Part shown: positions 7,492 to 15,101 of the stretch, one piece after another | Layout: the number at the start of each line of letters is the position of its first letter | Position numbering within the stretch: position 1 is the first letter of the stretch | Origin: an uncultured Eubacteriales bacterium | GTDB taxonomy: Bacteria > Bacillota > Clostridia > Oscillospirales > Oscillospiraceae | Reading direction: 5' to 3' | DNA length: 22,362 bases | Assembly: GCA_902475435.1 (NCBI GenBank) | Contig: CABRZL010000027.1 | Coordinates: forward strand, 1-22,362 | The notes under the pieces: generated by a model | Seen by the model: only the letters and a program-made list of their open reading frames with translations | Told to the model about the DNA's origin: nothing | The model's database searches: none | Translations under genes and position numbers: made by a program

Positions 7492-8166
7492 ATGAACGGA
7501 ACCTATGAAACAATGCTGCCCCTGCCCGGCGGCAAACGGAAATGCTGCATGCAGCTCGCACAGGAAGGCAACTCCTTGACAGGCTACCTCACCAATCCCT
7601 ATACCCCGGAGGAACGCTGCCTAATTTACGATGGCTCCGTCCACGGGGACAGTCTGGTGTGGAAAGCCATGGTGGGCCGCACGGAATTTGTACTGGAGGG
7701 CACTTCGGAGCAGGACGGCCTGCATCTGACCCTGACCACCCATGAGACCATTCCCCTGGAGCCTGGCAGACGTCTGACCGGAAAAACCGGCGAACTGGCC
7801 GGGGAATACCTGGTGGGGGTCTATTCGCCCGGCGGGGTCAAGGAAAATCATGTATGCATCACCGGCGCACCTGGCAACTACGGCGGTGAGATGTTCTGTC
7901 TCATGGACGAAAAAACGCTGGCGTTCCTGAAAACCCATATGCCCAACATGCCGAGGTCAGCTCCAACACTACCGCAGCTTGGCGACAAAATGGACGTCAA
8001 TCCTTTTCTCTCTGTCACCGGAGACGCCGCAGCCTTTGAAATCACAACCCGGACGGGGAGCGGCTCCCTGTTCGTATTTACTGGCAGCGTATCCGGAGAC
8101 GCCATCGCTATGACACTGCATGTAACGGATGTCAGCGACGGTCTTCTGGCGAAGAAACAACTCTGA
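7492..8166 (+). CDS. Hypothetical beta-rich protein with two similar halves
   Basis: I do not recognise this 224-residue protein. It has no signal peptide or membrane helix and looks all-beta: short strands broken by Gly, Pro and Asn turns. The N-terminal half (about 1-90) and C-terminal half (about 98-220) follow the same pattern: G-x-Y with a following PGG, a stretch rich in short polar residues, then GSVHGDSLVWKA / GSVSGDAIAMTLHV, suggesting an ancient internal duplication, perhaps of a calycin-like or beta-sandwich ligand-binding unit. The start at 7492 has AGGAG 9 bases upstream and sits about 24 bases after the predicted transcript start. As first gene of the plus operon with a flavodoxin, a binding protein and an oxidoreductase, it may bind the same ligand or a cofactor; this is inference. 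Confidence 0.72.
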   Translation: MNGTYETMLPLPGGKRKCCMQLAQEGNSLTGYLTNPYTPEERCLIYDGSVHGDSLVWKAMVGRTEFVLEGTSEQDGLHLTLTTHETIPLEPGRRLTGKTGELAGEYLVGVYSPGGVKENHVCITGAPGNYGGEMFCLMDEKTLAFLKTHMPNMPRSAPTLPQLGDKMDVNPFLSVTGDAAAFEITTRTGSGSLFVFTGSVSGDAIAMTLHVTDVSDGLLAKKQL

Positions 8167-8208
8167 CACATCAATTTGGGGCTGTGTCCCCTCTAGGAGG
8201 TAACTAGT

Positions 8209-9006
8209 ATGGCAATCAAACGAAAGGGTCTTATTCTGTATGCATCCGTCACCGGAAACACGGAAAAGGTGGCAAAAGCCTTTGGAAAGGCTTTTGAAAA
8301 CGTGGGCTGGACCTATGATCTAATTAAAATCGACAAAAAGACGAATTTTAAGGCCAATCCCGTCTATTTTGACGACTATGACTTTGTCTGCTTGGGCAGT
8401 CCCGTCATGGCCGGACTTCCGGCGCCGGCCATCGGAAGAGTGCTGGGCCTGACACAGCCGGAACCTCCCCGTATGTGGAGCAGCGGCATGGGGCCAGGCA
8501 TGGATATGCAGGGGATCAATCCGGACGACGTCAAGGGCGTTGTGTTCGCCACTTATGCCGGCGCCATCCGGGAGGCATATTCCACCCTGGCCGTGGAGAA
8601 GCAGTATTTGGAATGCCTGCGGCTGAAGATCGTCGGGCAGTTCTCCTGCCCCGGCGGAGAGATTTCCCATATGGCGGTGGACCGGGTTTCCGCGATTATG
8701 AAAGTCCAGGTGGAAAATGCAGCGCCTCTGGTACAGCTCTATAAGACCAACCCCGGCGCGCCGGAGTTCGCAGATCTGACGCAGGAGGAGCACAAGCACA
8801 TGCAGGAGGCTGTGGCCGATCCCCGGGATATGCCGGACTACGAGGGAATGGAGCACTTCATTGCGCCGAAATATGATCTGAAGAACCGCCCCAATGACCG
8901 GGATCTGCTGATGGCGGAAATCTTCATGCAGAACCTGATTCAGGACTATTTCTTTGGCAGAACAACGCCCCAGGAGAGCTATGGCGAGTACCTCTGCATC
9001 GGCTAA
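8209..9006 (+). CDS. Flavodoxin-like protein 3 (long form with C-terminal CIG)
   Basis: A 265-residue protein, the most canonical of the three paralogues. It has GLILYA, phosphate loop SVTGNTEK (13-20), FVCLGSPVMAGLPAP, FATYAGA and GQFSCPGG, followed by a helical extension ending YLCIG. The insert MGPGMDMQGINPDD replaces part of the loop that contacts FMN in short flavodoxins. AGGAGG lies 8 bases before the ATG. It is the second gene of the plus operon, 42 bp after the beta-rich protein and 75 bp before solute-binding lipoprotein B. It closely resembles flavodoxin-like protein 2 in the opposite operon, for example in KITNKTNF / KIDKKTNF and SPIMAGLP / SPVMAGLP. Probably an FMN electron carrier or small FMN reductase in the cytosol; its partner is not shown by sequence. 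Confidence 0.85.
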   Translation: MAIKRKGLILYASVTGNTEKVAKAFGKAFENVGWTYDLIKIDKKTNFKANPVYFDDYDFVCLGSPVMAGLPAPAIGRVLGLTQPEPPRMWSSGMGPGMDMQGINPDDVKGVVFATYAGAIREAYSTLAVEKQYLECLRLKIVGQFSCPGGEISHMAVDRVSAIMKVQVENAAPLVQLYKTNPGAPEFADLTQEEHKHMQEAVADPRDMPDYEGMEHFIAPKYDLKNRPNDRDLLMAEIFMQNLIQDYFFGRTTPQESYGEYLCIG

Positions 9007-9081
9007 ACACCGGTGATACCGGAACGGCGAATAAGAAACACTGTACGATCCGTACACGGCTTTGTGGAAAGGAGAAATACC

Positions 9082-10797
9082 ATGAAATGGAAAACTGTGA
9101 TCAGCCTGACCATGGCGCTGTCACTGCTGCTGGGCCTTTTGACCGGCTGCGGCGGCGGGGATTCCGCTGTGGAAACACCATTGGCATCGGAGGCGGTGCC
9201 AACCGCTGCAGCCTCAGAAGAACCAGAACACACAGAAACGGAATCAATGCTGGACACCGCAGAGGAGAGCGCTGCGGAACCGGTTTCTTCTGAGGACCAG
9301 GAAGAACTGGTTTATCCCCTTTATGAGGAACCTGTAAGTTTCACATGGCTGGACATCCGCAACCCCGATTACGAACAGGGGGTCGTGACCGAAGGGCTCG
9401 CCGAAAACGAGGTCTATCAGCGCGTCTCTGAGATCACCGGCATTCATGTGGAGTGGGATCTCCGGATGGACGCCGCCACCACATACGCGCTGATGGTCGC
9501 CGGCGGGGATTACCCGGACTGCTGGGGCAGCAAGCTGACCGACTATTATCCCACATATCAGACCGCATACGAAGAAGAGGTCATTATAGATTTAACAGAC
9601 CTGGTGGAAACATGGATGCCCAACTATTTGGCGGCCCTCCGCTCCGAAGAGGGGCTTCTGGAGAGCTGCTATACCGATCAGGGTCAGATGCTGGCGATTA
9701 TGCCCATCAACACCGGCTACACCCAGTTCGGCGGCCAGATCCGCGGCGACATTATGGAAGAGCTGGGCCTTGACATGCCGAAAACTTTTGACGACATGCA
9801 CGAGGTCCTCCGGGCCATGAAATCCGCATATCCGGAGTCTCAGCCGCTAATTCTTTCCAAGGATGGAAGTCAGAACTGCAGCTGGCTGGGCGGAGGCCTG
9901 GGCGTAATGACCACGGTGAGCTGGCGTCCCTTCGTACAGATGAACCTGTACCAGGTGGACGGCGAAGTCAAGCTGGGACTGCTGGAGCCGGAATACCGTG
10001 AGTATATCGAGATGATTTCGGAATGGTATGCAGAGGGGCTGCTGTATCAGGACTTCTTTACCAACGAGGGTATGGGACCGCCGCAGGACGTCATTGCCTC
10101 CAACACCGCTTTTGTCTGGTACGGTTCTGTCAATGAGATGCCGCTGTTGGAGGAGGTCCTCACAGACGAGAATGCATATATCACGGGTATGACGGACGTG
10201 ACCCGCACACCCGGAGAGATCATCCATCTGGGGGACAATACCGCAAAATATGTCAATGTCGGCGGCTATGCAATCTCCACCGACTGCGAGAATCCCGAGT
10301 ATGTCCTGCAATATTTCGACTATCTGTACTCGGATGAAGGCAAAATTCTGGCCAATTACGGCGTCGAAGGAGAAACCTTTACCTATGTGGACGGCGAACC
10401 ACGCTTTACCGATATGATTCTCAACAATGATACCTACAGCTATGTCAGCGCGCTGTTCAAGTATTGCATCTATGAGGGCCCGTTTGAGCTGGATGTGGGC
10501 CGGTATTTCTCCGCCTTCAACGATTCCCAGCGGGAAGCGGTCAGACTTTGGGAGGCAAACCGGGATGAGGCCTGGAATATTCCCACGGCCATGACACTCA
10601 CCACCGAGGAAAACGAAGCTCGAAGCGCCCTGATTGCAGAAATCGGTACATACTGTTCGGAAATGGTGCTGAAGTTTATCGTAGGAGAGATCAGCGTTGA
10701 AGACAACTGGGATACCTTTGTTGAGACGATCCAGTCCATGGGCGCCCAGGAGATCATCGACATTACGCAGGCCGCATTGGACCGCTTCCGCGCCTAG
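9082..10797 (+). CDS. Extracellular solute-binding lipoprotein B (YtcQ/LplA-like)
   Basis: A 571-residue secreted lipoprotein. The signal MKWKTVISLTMALSLLLG ends in lipobox LLTGC (Cys23), then comes an acidic Ser/Glu/Ala-rich linker and the binding body with VAGGDYPDCW, IDLTDLVETWMPNYL and YFDYLYSDEGKILANYGVEGE. The order and motifs match lipoprotein A, including YPL-x-EEPV-x-F at the end of the linker, so the two are paralogues with diverged ligand pockets. AAAGGAG lies about 8 bases before the ATG at 9082; an ORF start at 9013 has no support. It is followed after 12 bp by the oxidoreductase gene, whose ribosome site overlaps the TAG stop region, so the two are cotranscribed. No transporter membrane subunit is in the window. 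The ligand is unknown. Confidence 0.88.
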   Translation: MKWKTVISLTMALSLLLGLLTGCGGGDSAVETPLASEAVPTAAASEEPEHTETESMLDTAEESAAEPVSSEDQEELVYPLYEEPVSFTWLDIRNPDYEQGVVTEGLAENEVYQRVSEITGIHVEWDLRMDAATTYALMVAGGDYPDCWGSKLTDYYPTYQTAYEEEVIIDLTDLVETWMPNYLAALRSEEGLLESCYTDQGQMLAIMPINTGYTQFGGQIRGDIMEELGLDMPKTFDDMHEVLRAMKSAYPESQPLILSKDGSQNCSWLGGGLGVMTTVSWRPFVQMNLYQVDGEVKLGLLEPEYREYIEMISEWYAEGLLYQDFFTNEGMGPPQDVIASNTAFVWYGSVNEMPLLEEVLTDENAYITGMTDVTRTPGEIIHLGDNTAKYVNVGGYAISTDCENPEYVLQYFDYLYSDEGKILANYGVEGETFTYVDGEPRFTDMILNNDTYSYVSALFKYCIYEGPFELDVGRYFSAFNDSQREAVRLWEANRDEAWNIPTAMTLTTEENEARSALIAEIGTYCSEMVLKFIVGEISVEDNWDTFVETIQSMGAQEIIDITQAALDRFRA

Positions 10798-10809
10798 AGG
10801 AGTGATACA

Positions 10810-12750
10810 ATGAAACATCCATATTCCACCCTGCTTTCCCCTATCTTGCGCCGGGGCTTTGTCATCCGCAACCGGATGGCCATGTCCCGTGCGTATCCTC
10901 CCTTCTCCACGGGCGTCGAAAGTCGGGAACCCCGGGAAATCCTGATCCCCTACGTAAAGCGGCTGGCCGAAAACGGGGCGGCCATTGTGACGCTGCCGTC
11001 GGTACGCTGGGAGAATCCGGACTCCCGCCCCATGTCCTTCCCCGGTCCTCCGCCCATGGAGGACCACAGAAACCGTTTTGAACCGGAGGAGAGTCCTCCG
11101 GAACCTGGCGCCATGGCCGGGCCGGATATCACAATTGCCAATGTAAAGCTCACCTATATTCATGCAATCCAGGCCGTTCATGACCAGGGTTCCCTGGCGC
11201 TGATCTCCCTGATGGAGATGGAGCCCAGCGGTTGGGAAATCAATGAAATTCCCTCGGAAGCACTGGACCGGCTTACGGACGGATTTGCCCGGCGGTGCCG
11301 CCAATTTCAAAAGCTCGGCATAGATGGGTGCGGCTTCTATATGTGCTATCGGAGTTCCCTGATGGCAAAGGCCCTTTCTCCGGATCTCAATCGCCGGACG
11401 GATCGCTATGGAATTCCCGGTGCCCTGGCAATGGAGGCATTTAAAAAGGTACGTGAGGCCTGCGGCGAAAAATTTCTGATTGAAATTGAGGTCAGCGGCC
11501 AGGATATTTCCGATGGCTTTACGCTGGAGGACATGGCCGGTTATCTGAAACAGTGGGAATCCTACATCGACATTGTGCAGCTTCGGGCGCCAACAGTAGA
11601 GCTGGCCCATGCCATTGGCGCCAACTCCAACAAGGAGGAACCCATCACCTTGGCCTATGCAAAAGCCCTCAAGGCTAAGGGGTTTGACCTTATTCTGGCG
11701 CCATCCGGTGGTTTTCAGGATCCGGCCCGGAACGAAGGTTTTCTTGCCGAAGGTTGTGCAGACATGATTTTCATGGCCCGGGCATTTGTGTGCGACAGTG
11801 AATATGATCAAAAAATCCTTGAAGGGCGGGGTGACGATATCACGCCCTGCATCCGATGCAACAAATGCCACACCAAACCTGCGGAACCAAACCCCGGATG
11901 TTCCGTGAATCCCCGGTTTTCCCTGGATCTGCTCCCCTGCTGTGGTCCGAAGCGGAGCGTCCGAACCCTCAAAAAAGTTGCCGTTGTGGGCGGCGGACCT
12001 GCCGGTATGGAGGCGGCGATTACAGCCTCCGCACTGGGGCATCAGGTGACCCTGTATGAGCAGGCATCCCAGCTGGGAGGACAGCTGATCGCCGCGGGAA
12101 CAGCGGACTTCAAATGGCCTGTACGGGATTTCCTGCTGTATCTGCGCCGTCAAATTCAAAAATCTGACGTACATGTAATGTGCAACACCCGAGCCACGCC
12201 GGAGCTGCTAAAATCCGAGGCCTATGACGCGGTTTTGCTGGCCGCAGGCGCTGAGCCGCTGCTGCCAAATATCCCCGGGGCATCGCTTGCCCAAACTGCC
12301 ATTTCGGTCTATAGCCGGGAAATTGCCGGACAGCGGATTGTCATCATCGGCGGATCTGAGACGGGAATAGAAACTGCTATGTACCTTGCCAACCAGGGAA
12401 AGGATGTGACGGTACTGACCCGCCAGAGGCAGGCGGCCCATGATGCTCACGATGTGCACTACCGGGAAATCATGGAGAAGATCTGGACCGCCCTTCCCAA
12501 TCTGAACATTATCACCCAGGCAGCCACAGTAGAGATCACAGAACATGCGGTCTATTACAGCCGGGAAACTAAGATCACAAAGCTCTGCTGTGACGCCGTC
12601 ATAGCGCTGGGCGGCATGCAGCCCCGTCAGTCCCAGGCGACTGCATTTGCGGCGCTGACACCCCGCTTCCGCGTGATCGGCGACTGCCGGTCTGTGGGGG
12701 ACATACGTCAAGCCATGCGGGACGGATATACCGCAGCAATTACGCTGTAA
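10810..12750 (+). CDS. NADH:flavin oxidoreductase (OYE/BaiH/2,4-dienoyl-CoA reductase type)
   Basis: A 646-residue enzyme with three parts. Residues 1 to about 335 form an FMN-binding TIM barrel of the old-yellow-enzyme family (NRRTDRYG at 194-201 and the GCADMIFMARAF phosphate site near 315-326). Cys347, 350, 353 and 364 form a 4Fe-4S motif (CIRCNKC, then GCSVNP). The C-terminal part is FAD/NAD-binding, with VVGGGPAGMEAA at 392-403, a second nucleotide site IIGGSETGIETA at 512-523 and the FAD contact VIGDC at 622-626. Relatives such as FadH, BaiCD and BaiH reduce activated C=C bonds using NAD(P)H. Unusually, the catalytic segment expected to read H-x-x-H/E-G-Y-L is MCYRSSL (178-184), and the usual HxGR strand reads MEMEPSGW (135-142), so the substrate is probably atypical. 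The Cys spacing is C-x2-C-x2-C-x10-C. Last gene of the plus operon. Confidence 0.9.
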   Translation: MKHPYSTLLSPILRRGFVIRNRMAMSRAYPPFSTGVESREPREILIPYVKRLAENGAAIVTLPSVRWENPDSRPMSFPGPPPMEDHRNRFEPEESPPEPGAMAGPDITIANVKLTYIHAIQAVHDQGSLALISLMEMEPSGWEINEIPSEALDRLTDGFARRCRQFQKLGIDGCGFYMCYRSSLMAKALSPDLNRRTDRYGIPGALAMEAFKKVREACGEKFLIEIEVSGQDISDGFTLEDMAGYLKQWESYIDIVQLRAPTVELAHAIGANSNKEEPITLAYAKALKAKGFDLILAPSGGFQDPARNEGFLAEGCADMIFMARAFVCDSEYDQKILEGRGDDITPCIRCNKCHTKPAEPNPGCSVNPRFSLDLLPCCGPKRSVRTLKKVAVVGGGPAGMEAAITASALGHQVTLYEQASQLGGQLIAAGTADFKWPVRDFLLYLRRQIQKSDVHVMCNTRATPELLKSEAYDAVLLAAGAEPLLPNIPGASLAQTAISVYSREIAGQRIVIIGGSETGIETAMYLANQGKDVTVLTRQRQAAHDAHDVHYREIMEKIWTALPNLNIITQAATVEITEHAVYYSRETKITKLCCDAVIALGGMQPRQSQATAFAALTPRFRVIGDCRSVGDIRQAMRDGYTAAITL

Positions 12751-12787
12751 ACCCAAAGCAGCCGGAAAAAACACCGGCAAGCAGGAA

Positions 12788-12841
12788 ACAGCCCGGAGAG
12801 AAGGATCTAACACGATCTTCTCTCCGGGCAAATTGGCTGTT
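12788..12841 (+). terminator. Terminator of the plus operon
   Basis: A 13-bp stem (GCCCGGAGAGAAG 12791-12803 with CTTCTCTCCGGGC 12817-12829) is nested in a further pairing of AACAGCC with GGCTGTT (12836-12841 side), ending in TTTGGG. A smaller GCCGG/CCGGC hairpin lies just before it at 12761-12778. Confidence 0.75.
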
Positions 12842-12899
12842 TGGGACAGATCATCTGACCATAGCAGGAAAACATTGCAGTGCATGGAGCTTCCTTCGT

Positions 12900-12928
12900 T
12901 TGACTTGCGCCCCCAATTCCGATATAAT
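12900..12928 (+). promoter_or_regulatory. Near-consensus promoter for the Nudix gene
   Basis: TTGACT (12900-12905), 17 bases, TATAAT (12923-12928): an almost perfect sigma-A promoter, about 35 bases before the start codon. A short inverted repeat CGATATA / TATATCG (12920-12926, 12934-12940) overlaps the -10 and could be an operator. Confidence 0.8.
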
Positions 12929-12963
12929 CTCAATATATCGCAAGTACAAAGGAGATCCGTTAC

Positions 12964-13497
12964 GTGGAGAATCATAAATGGATACAAATGGAGCAGACGC
13001 TTCGCAGGGTTCTGACCGCGCAGGGACTGAACCATCCAAGCTATGCAATCGTGCTGCCTGTGGTTTTTGGAGCGGATGACGCGGAGCTGCTCATAGAGGT
13101 ACGCGCTGAGGGAATCTCCCAGGCAGGAGATCCCTGTTTCCCCGGCGGCAGGATTGAACCGGGCGAAACACCGGCCCAAGCTGCAGCCCGGGAGCTGGAG
13201 GAAGAATTGGGCATTCATGTGGATCCGGACTGTTTTCTCGGACAGCTTCCCACTGTAGAGACCTATCTTGGACGCAAAACCAATGTGTTCGTCTGTACAG
13301 TACCCCCAGAGGAAGCCGCAGGCGTGACCCCAGCTCAGAGAGAAGTATCTGAGCTTATGCGTGTGCCGATGCCCTTCTTTCTAAGCCGCCCGGACGCCGC
13401 GAGCTACTGTGTAGGAGGCAACACCATTTGGGGTATGACTGCTGGAGCCATTCGCAATTTCTGCGCTGCCTGGAAACGTGCGGAGCAGTTGCTGTAG
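12964..13497 (+). CDS. Nudix hydrolase, CoA-pyrophosphatase-like
   Basis: A 177-residue cytosolic hydrolase with an exact Nudix box: G at 142-type position in PGGRIEPGETPAQ followed by REL and EEELGI, fitting GX5EX7REUXEEXGU. The box binds the metal that cleaves a nucleoside diphosphate linked to another group. The approach strand DPCFPGGRIEPGE and the length of about 180 fit CoA/NADH-type pyrophosphatases, though the exact substrate is uncertain. It starts with GTG at 12964, with GGAG 9 bases before it. It is a single-gene unit with its own strong promoter. Its TAG stop is followed with no gap by a CRISPR repeat, and I see no separate terminator, so its transcript may run antisense into the array. 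Confidence 0.87.
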   Translation: MENHKWIQMEQTLRRVLTAQGLNHPSYAIVLPVVFGADDAELLIEVRAEGISQAGDPCFPGGRIEPGETPAQAAARELEEELGIHVDPDCFLGQLPTVETYLGRKTNVFVCTVPPEEAAGVTPAQREVSELMRVPMPFFLSRPDAASYCVGGNTIWGMTAGAIRNFCAAWKRAEQLL

Positions 13498-13598
13498 ATT
13501 TCAATCCACCCACCCCGTGCGGGGTGGGACCTTTGCATTTCAATATAATTATCTATACAATTATGATTTCAATCCACTCACCCCGTGCGGGGTGGGAC
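13498..13598 (-). CRISPR. Minimal type I-C CRISPR array: two repeats, one spacer
   Basis: Two 33-bp repeats, 13498-13530 and 13566-13598, differ at one base (C at 13510 against T at the matching position 13578) and enclose one 35-bp spacer (13531-13565). In crRNA orientation (minus) the repeat begins GTCCCACCCCGC and ends GTGGATTGAAAT, the classic type I-C form with a CACCCC/GGGGTG stem. The leader side faces cas2, so 13498-13530 is the leader-distal repeat. The spacer is only about 20 percent GC. The array begins at the base after the Nudix stop codon. Confidence 0.9.
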
Positions 13599-13769
13599 GG
13601 CAAAAGTCTACAAAAACCCATTCATAGACTTGAGCAAAAGTAATAAAATTTTAGCAATTGTATCTATTTATTTACATTTTTTGAACCAAGCAGCTACAGA
13701 TTCCCGTCAAATCCAAATGTTTTCTCAGTGCGAACCCACCAGAAAATCTATGTTCACTACCCCTTCGCA
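13599..13769 (-). promoter_or_regulatory. AT-rich CRISPR leader region
   Basis: This 171-bp AT-rich stretch separates cas2 from the first repeat, where type I-C leaders sit. It contains GCAAAAGT twice (near 13601 and 13632) and a 7-bp inverted repeat AAGTCTA / TAGACTT (13605-13611, 13624-13630). No gene is seen. Confidence 0.6.
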
Positions 13770-14060
13770 TTAAATCAGCAGAATGCCCTCCGGTTCATAA
13801 GTCTCCTTCGTCCCAAAATGCTCTATTTTCGTCTGATATCGATTCCCAAGATAATAAAATCGAAGGCTGTCCTTTTCCTGATCCATAATGCCTACCAGCT
13901 TGTGCTGAAGTTGCTTGCACTGTGCCGCATCCAAAACACATTCAAATACAGAGTGCTGTACACGCTGACCATAATTCACACACTGTTTTGCAATCTGTCT
14001 CAACCGTTTTCGTCCGGAGGAATCCTCCGTATTCACATCATAGGTAATCAAAACCATCAT
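13770..14060 (-). CDS. cas2: CRISPR-associated endoribonuclease/adaptation protein Cas2
   Basis: A 96-residue Cas2 of the usual type I-C length. It starts MMVLITYDVNTED, where Asp8 is the conserved acidic residue at the end of the first strand, and contains GQRVQHSVFECVLD, the second strand signature. Cas2 dimers bridge two Cas1 dimers in the spacer-integration complex. GAGGGA is about 6 bases before the ATG. It lies 9 bp after cas1 and is the last protein gene before the leader and array. The reading frame is intact, but its partner Cas1 is broken, so it is probably not acting in adaptation now. Confidence 0.93.
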   Translation of the reverse strand: MMVLITYDVNTEDSSGRKRLRQIAKQCVNYGQRVQHSVFECVLDAAQCKQLQHKLVGIMDQEKDSLRFYYLGNRYQTKIEHFGTKETYEPEGILLI

Positions 14061-14069
14061 AGCAGTCCC

Positions 14070-15101
14070 TCACTTCCACAGCAGCGGCGGATAGGCATCC
14101 AGATCGCCGCGCAGATATCTTGCCAGTAATAGTGCCTGCATATATGGCACCAGCCCCCAAGACAGCTTTTCCTGTAGATACGGATGCATGATGATCTCTC
14201 GCTTTCGCTCTTGCCACATTTTCAGAAACTTTTTTCTGGCTCCTTCTGTCATTCGCACGGCACCGCTTGTTGTCTGTTCAAAATCTGATGGCATCAAAAT
14301 TCGATTATTGATGACGGTCAACACAAATCGATCTGCCATACAGGGCCGCAGTTCTTCCATTAAATCCAACGCCAGCGACTTTCGCCCGGGCCTGTCCTGG
14401 TGCATTACTCCAACATAGGCATCCAAGCCGACGCTCTCTAATGCAGAAGCGCAGTCATTCGTCAGAATACTATACGCGAAGGACAGCATAGCATTTACAT
14501 TGTCCAGTGGCGGCCTGCGGTTTCTTCCCCGGAAAAAAATGCATTCTTATTCCGTAGAATCATGTCATCAAACACACCAAAGTACGCAGAGGCCCCAACG
14601 CCTTCCAGTCCCCGCAGGGAATCCAGAGACGTCTCTTCCGCCACCTGTGGGCAGAAGCCCTTTTATTGTGGAAATTCCATGACGGAACTTTTCCTCGTCC
14701 ACACGCGGTTTGTGATCGCGAAGCGTTCGCTCCATGCTCCAGCGGGCATTATAAAGTTTACCAAAAATCATACAACGGGCAATTCGGCAGCTTTGCAGTT
14801 CATCATCCGCCACTCGATATTGCTCTCGCCGCAGCAGCACATTGCCGCTGCAAATCCCGGCAGTCCTGGCAAGAAATTTTCCCCGTGGCGTACAGAATGC
14901 CAGGGCAACGTCCCGCTCTGCACAGGCACCCATCAGCGCCGGAGATGCTCCGGCATAAGAAAAGGTTACAATGCCCTGCAGCGTGTGCAGCGGATATCGG
15001 GCTATCTATGTTTTTTCCCGATTGGCCACAACATTTTCTCCATCCAGGGACAGATAGATATCTTCGGAAGTCACGAACAGCGTATTCAGCAGATGTTTCA
15101 T
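14070..15101 (-). pseudogene. cas1: Broken cas1 (in-frame amber plus two frameshifts)
   Basis: Type I-C Cas1, the integrase that inserts new spacers. The start (15099-15101) overlaps the cas4 stop as ATGA. The reading is MKHLLNTLFVTSEDIYLSLDG up to EKT, then TAG (15006-15008, codon 32), then continues in the same frame with IARYPLHTLQGIVTFSYAG and MGACAERDVALAFCTPRGK. Near 14648 one extra base shifts the frame; the product resumes as VAEETSLDSLRGLEG. At the seven-A run 14533-14539 a base is missing; the frame then returns to NRRPPLDNVNAMLSFAYSIL and runs to LDAYPPLLWK. The catalytic His and Glu (VGVMHQD and LDLMEE) survive in the last piece, while the first catalytic Glu (GLEG) lies between the two shifts. 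The longest open piece is 139 residues. Complete Cas1 would be about 343 residues. Non-functional as read. Confidence 0.9.

Noticed and set aside
9847..12174. 775-codon minus-strand ORF
   Set aside because: It spans the lipoprotein B/oxidoreductase junction on the opposite strand of two clear genes and shows no domain or ribosome site. It is an antisense artefact of GC-rich codon use.
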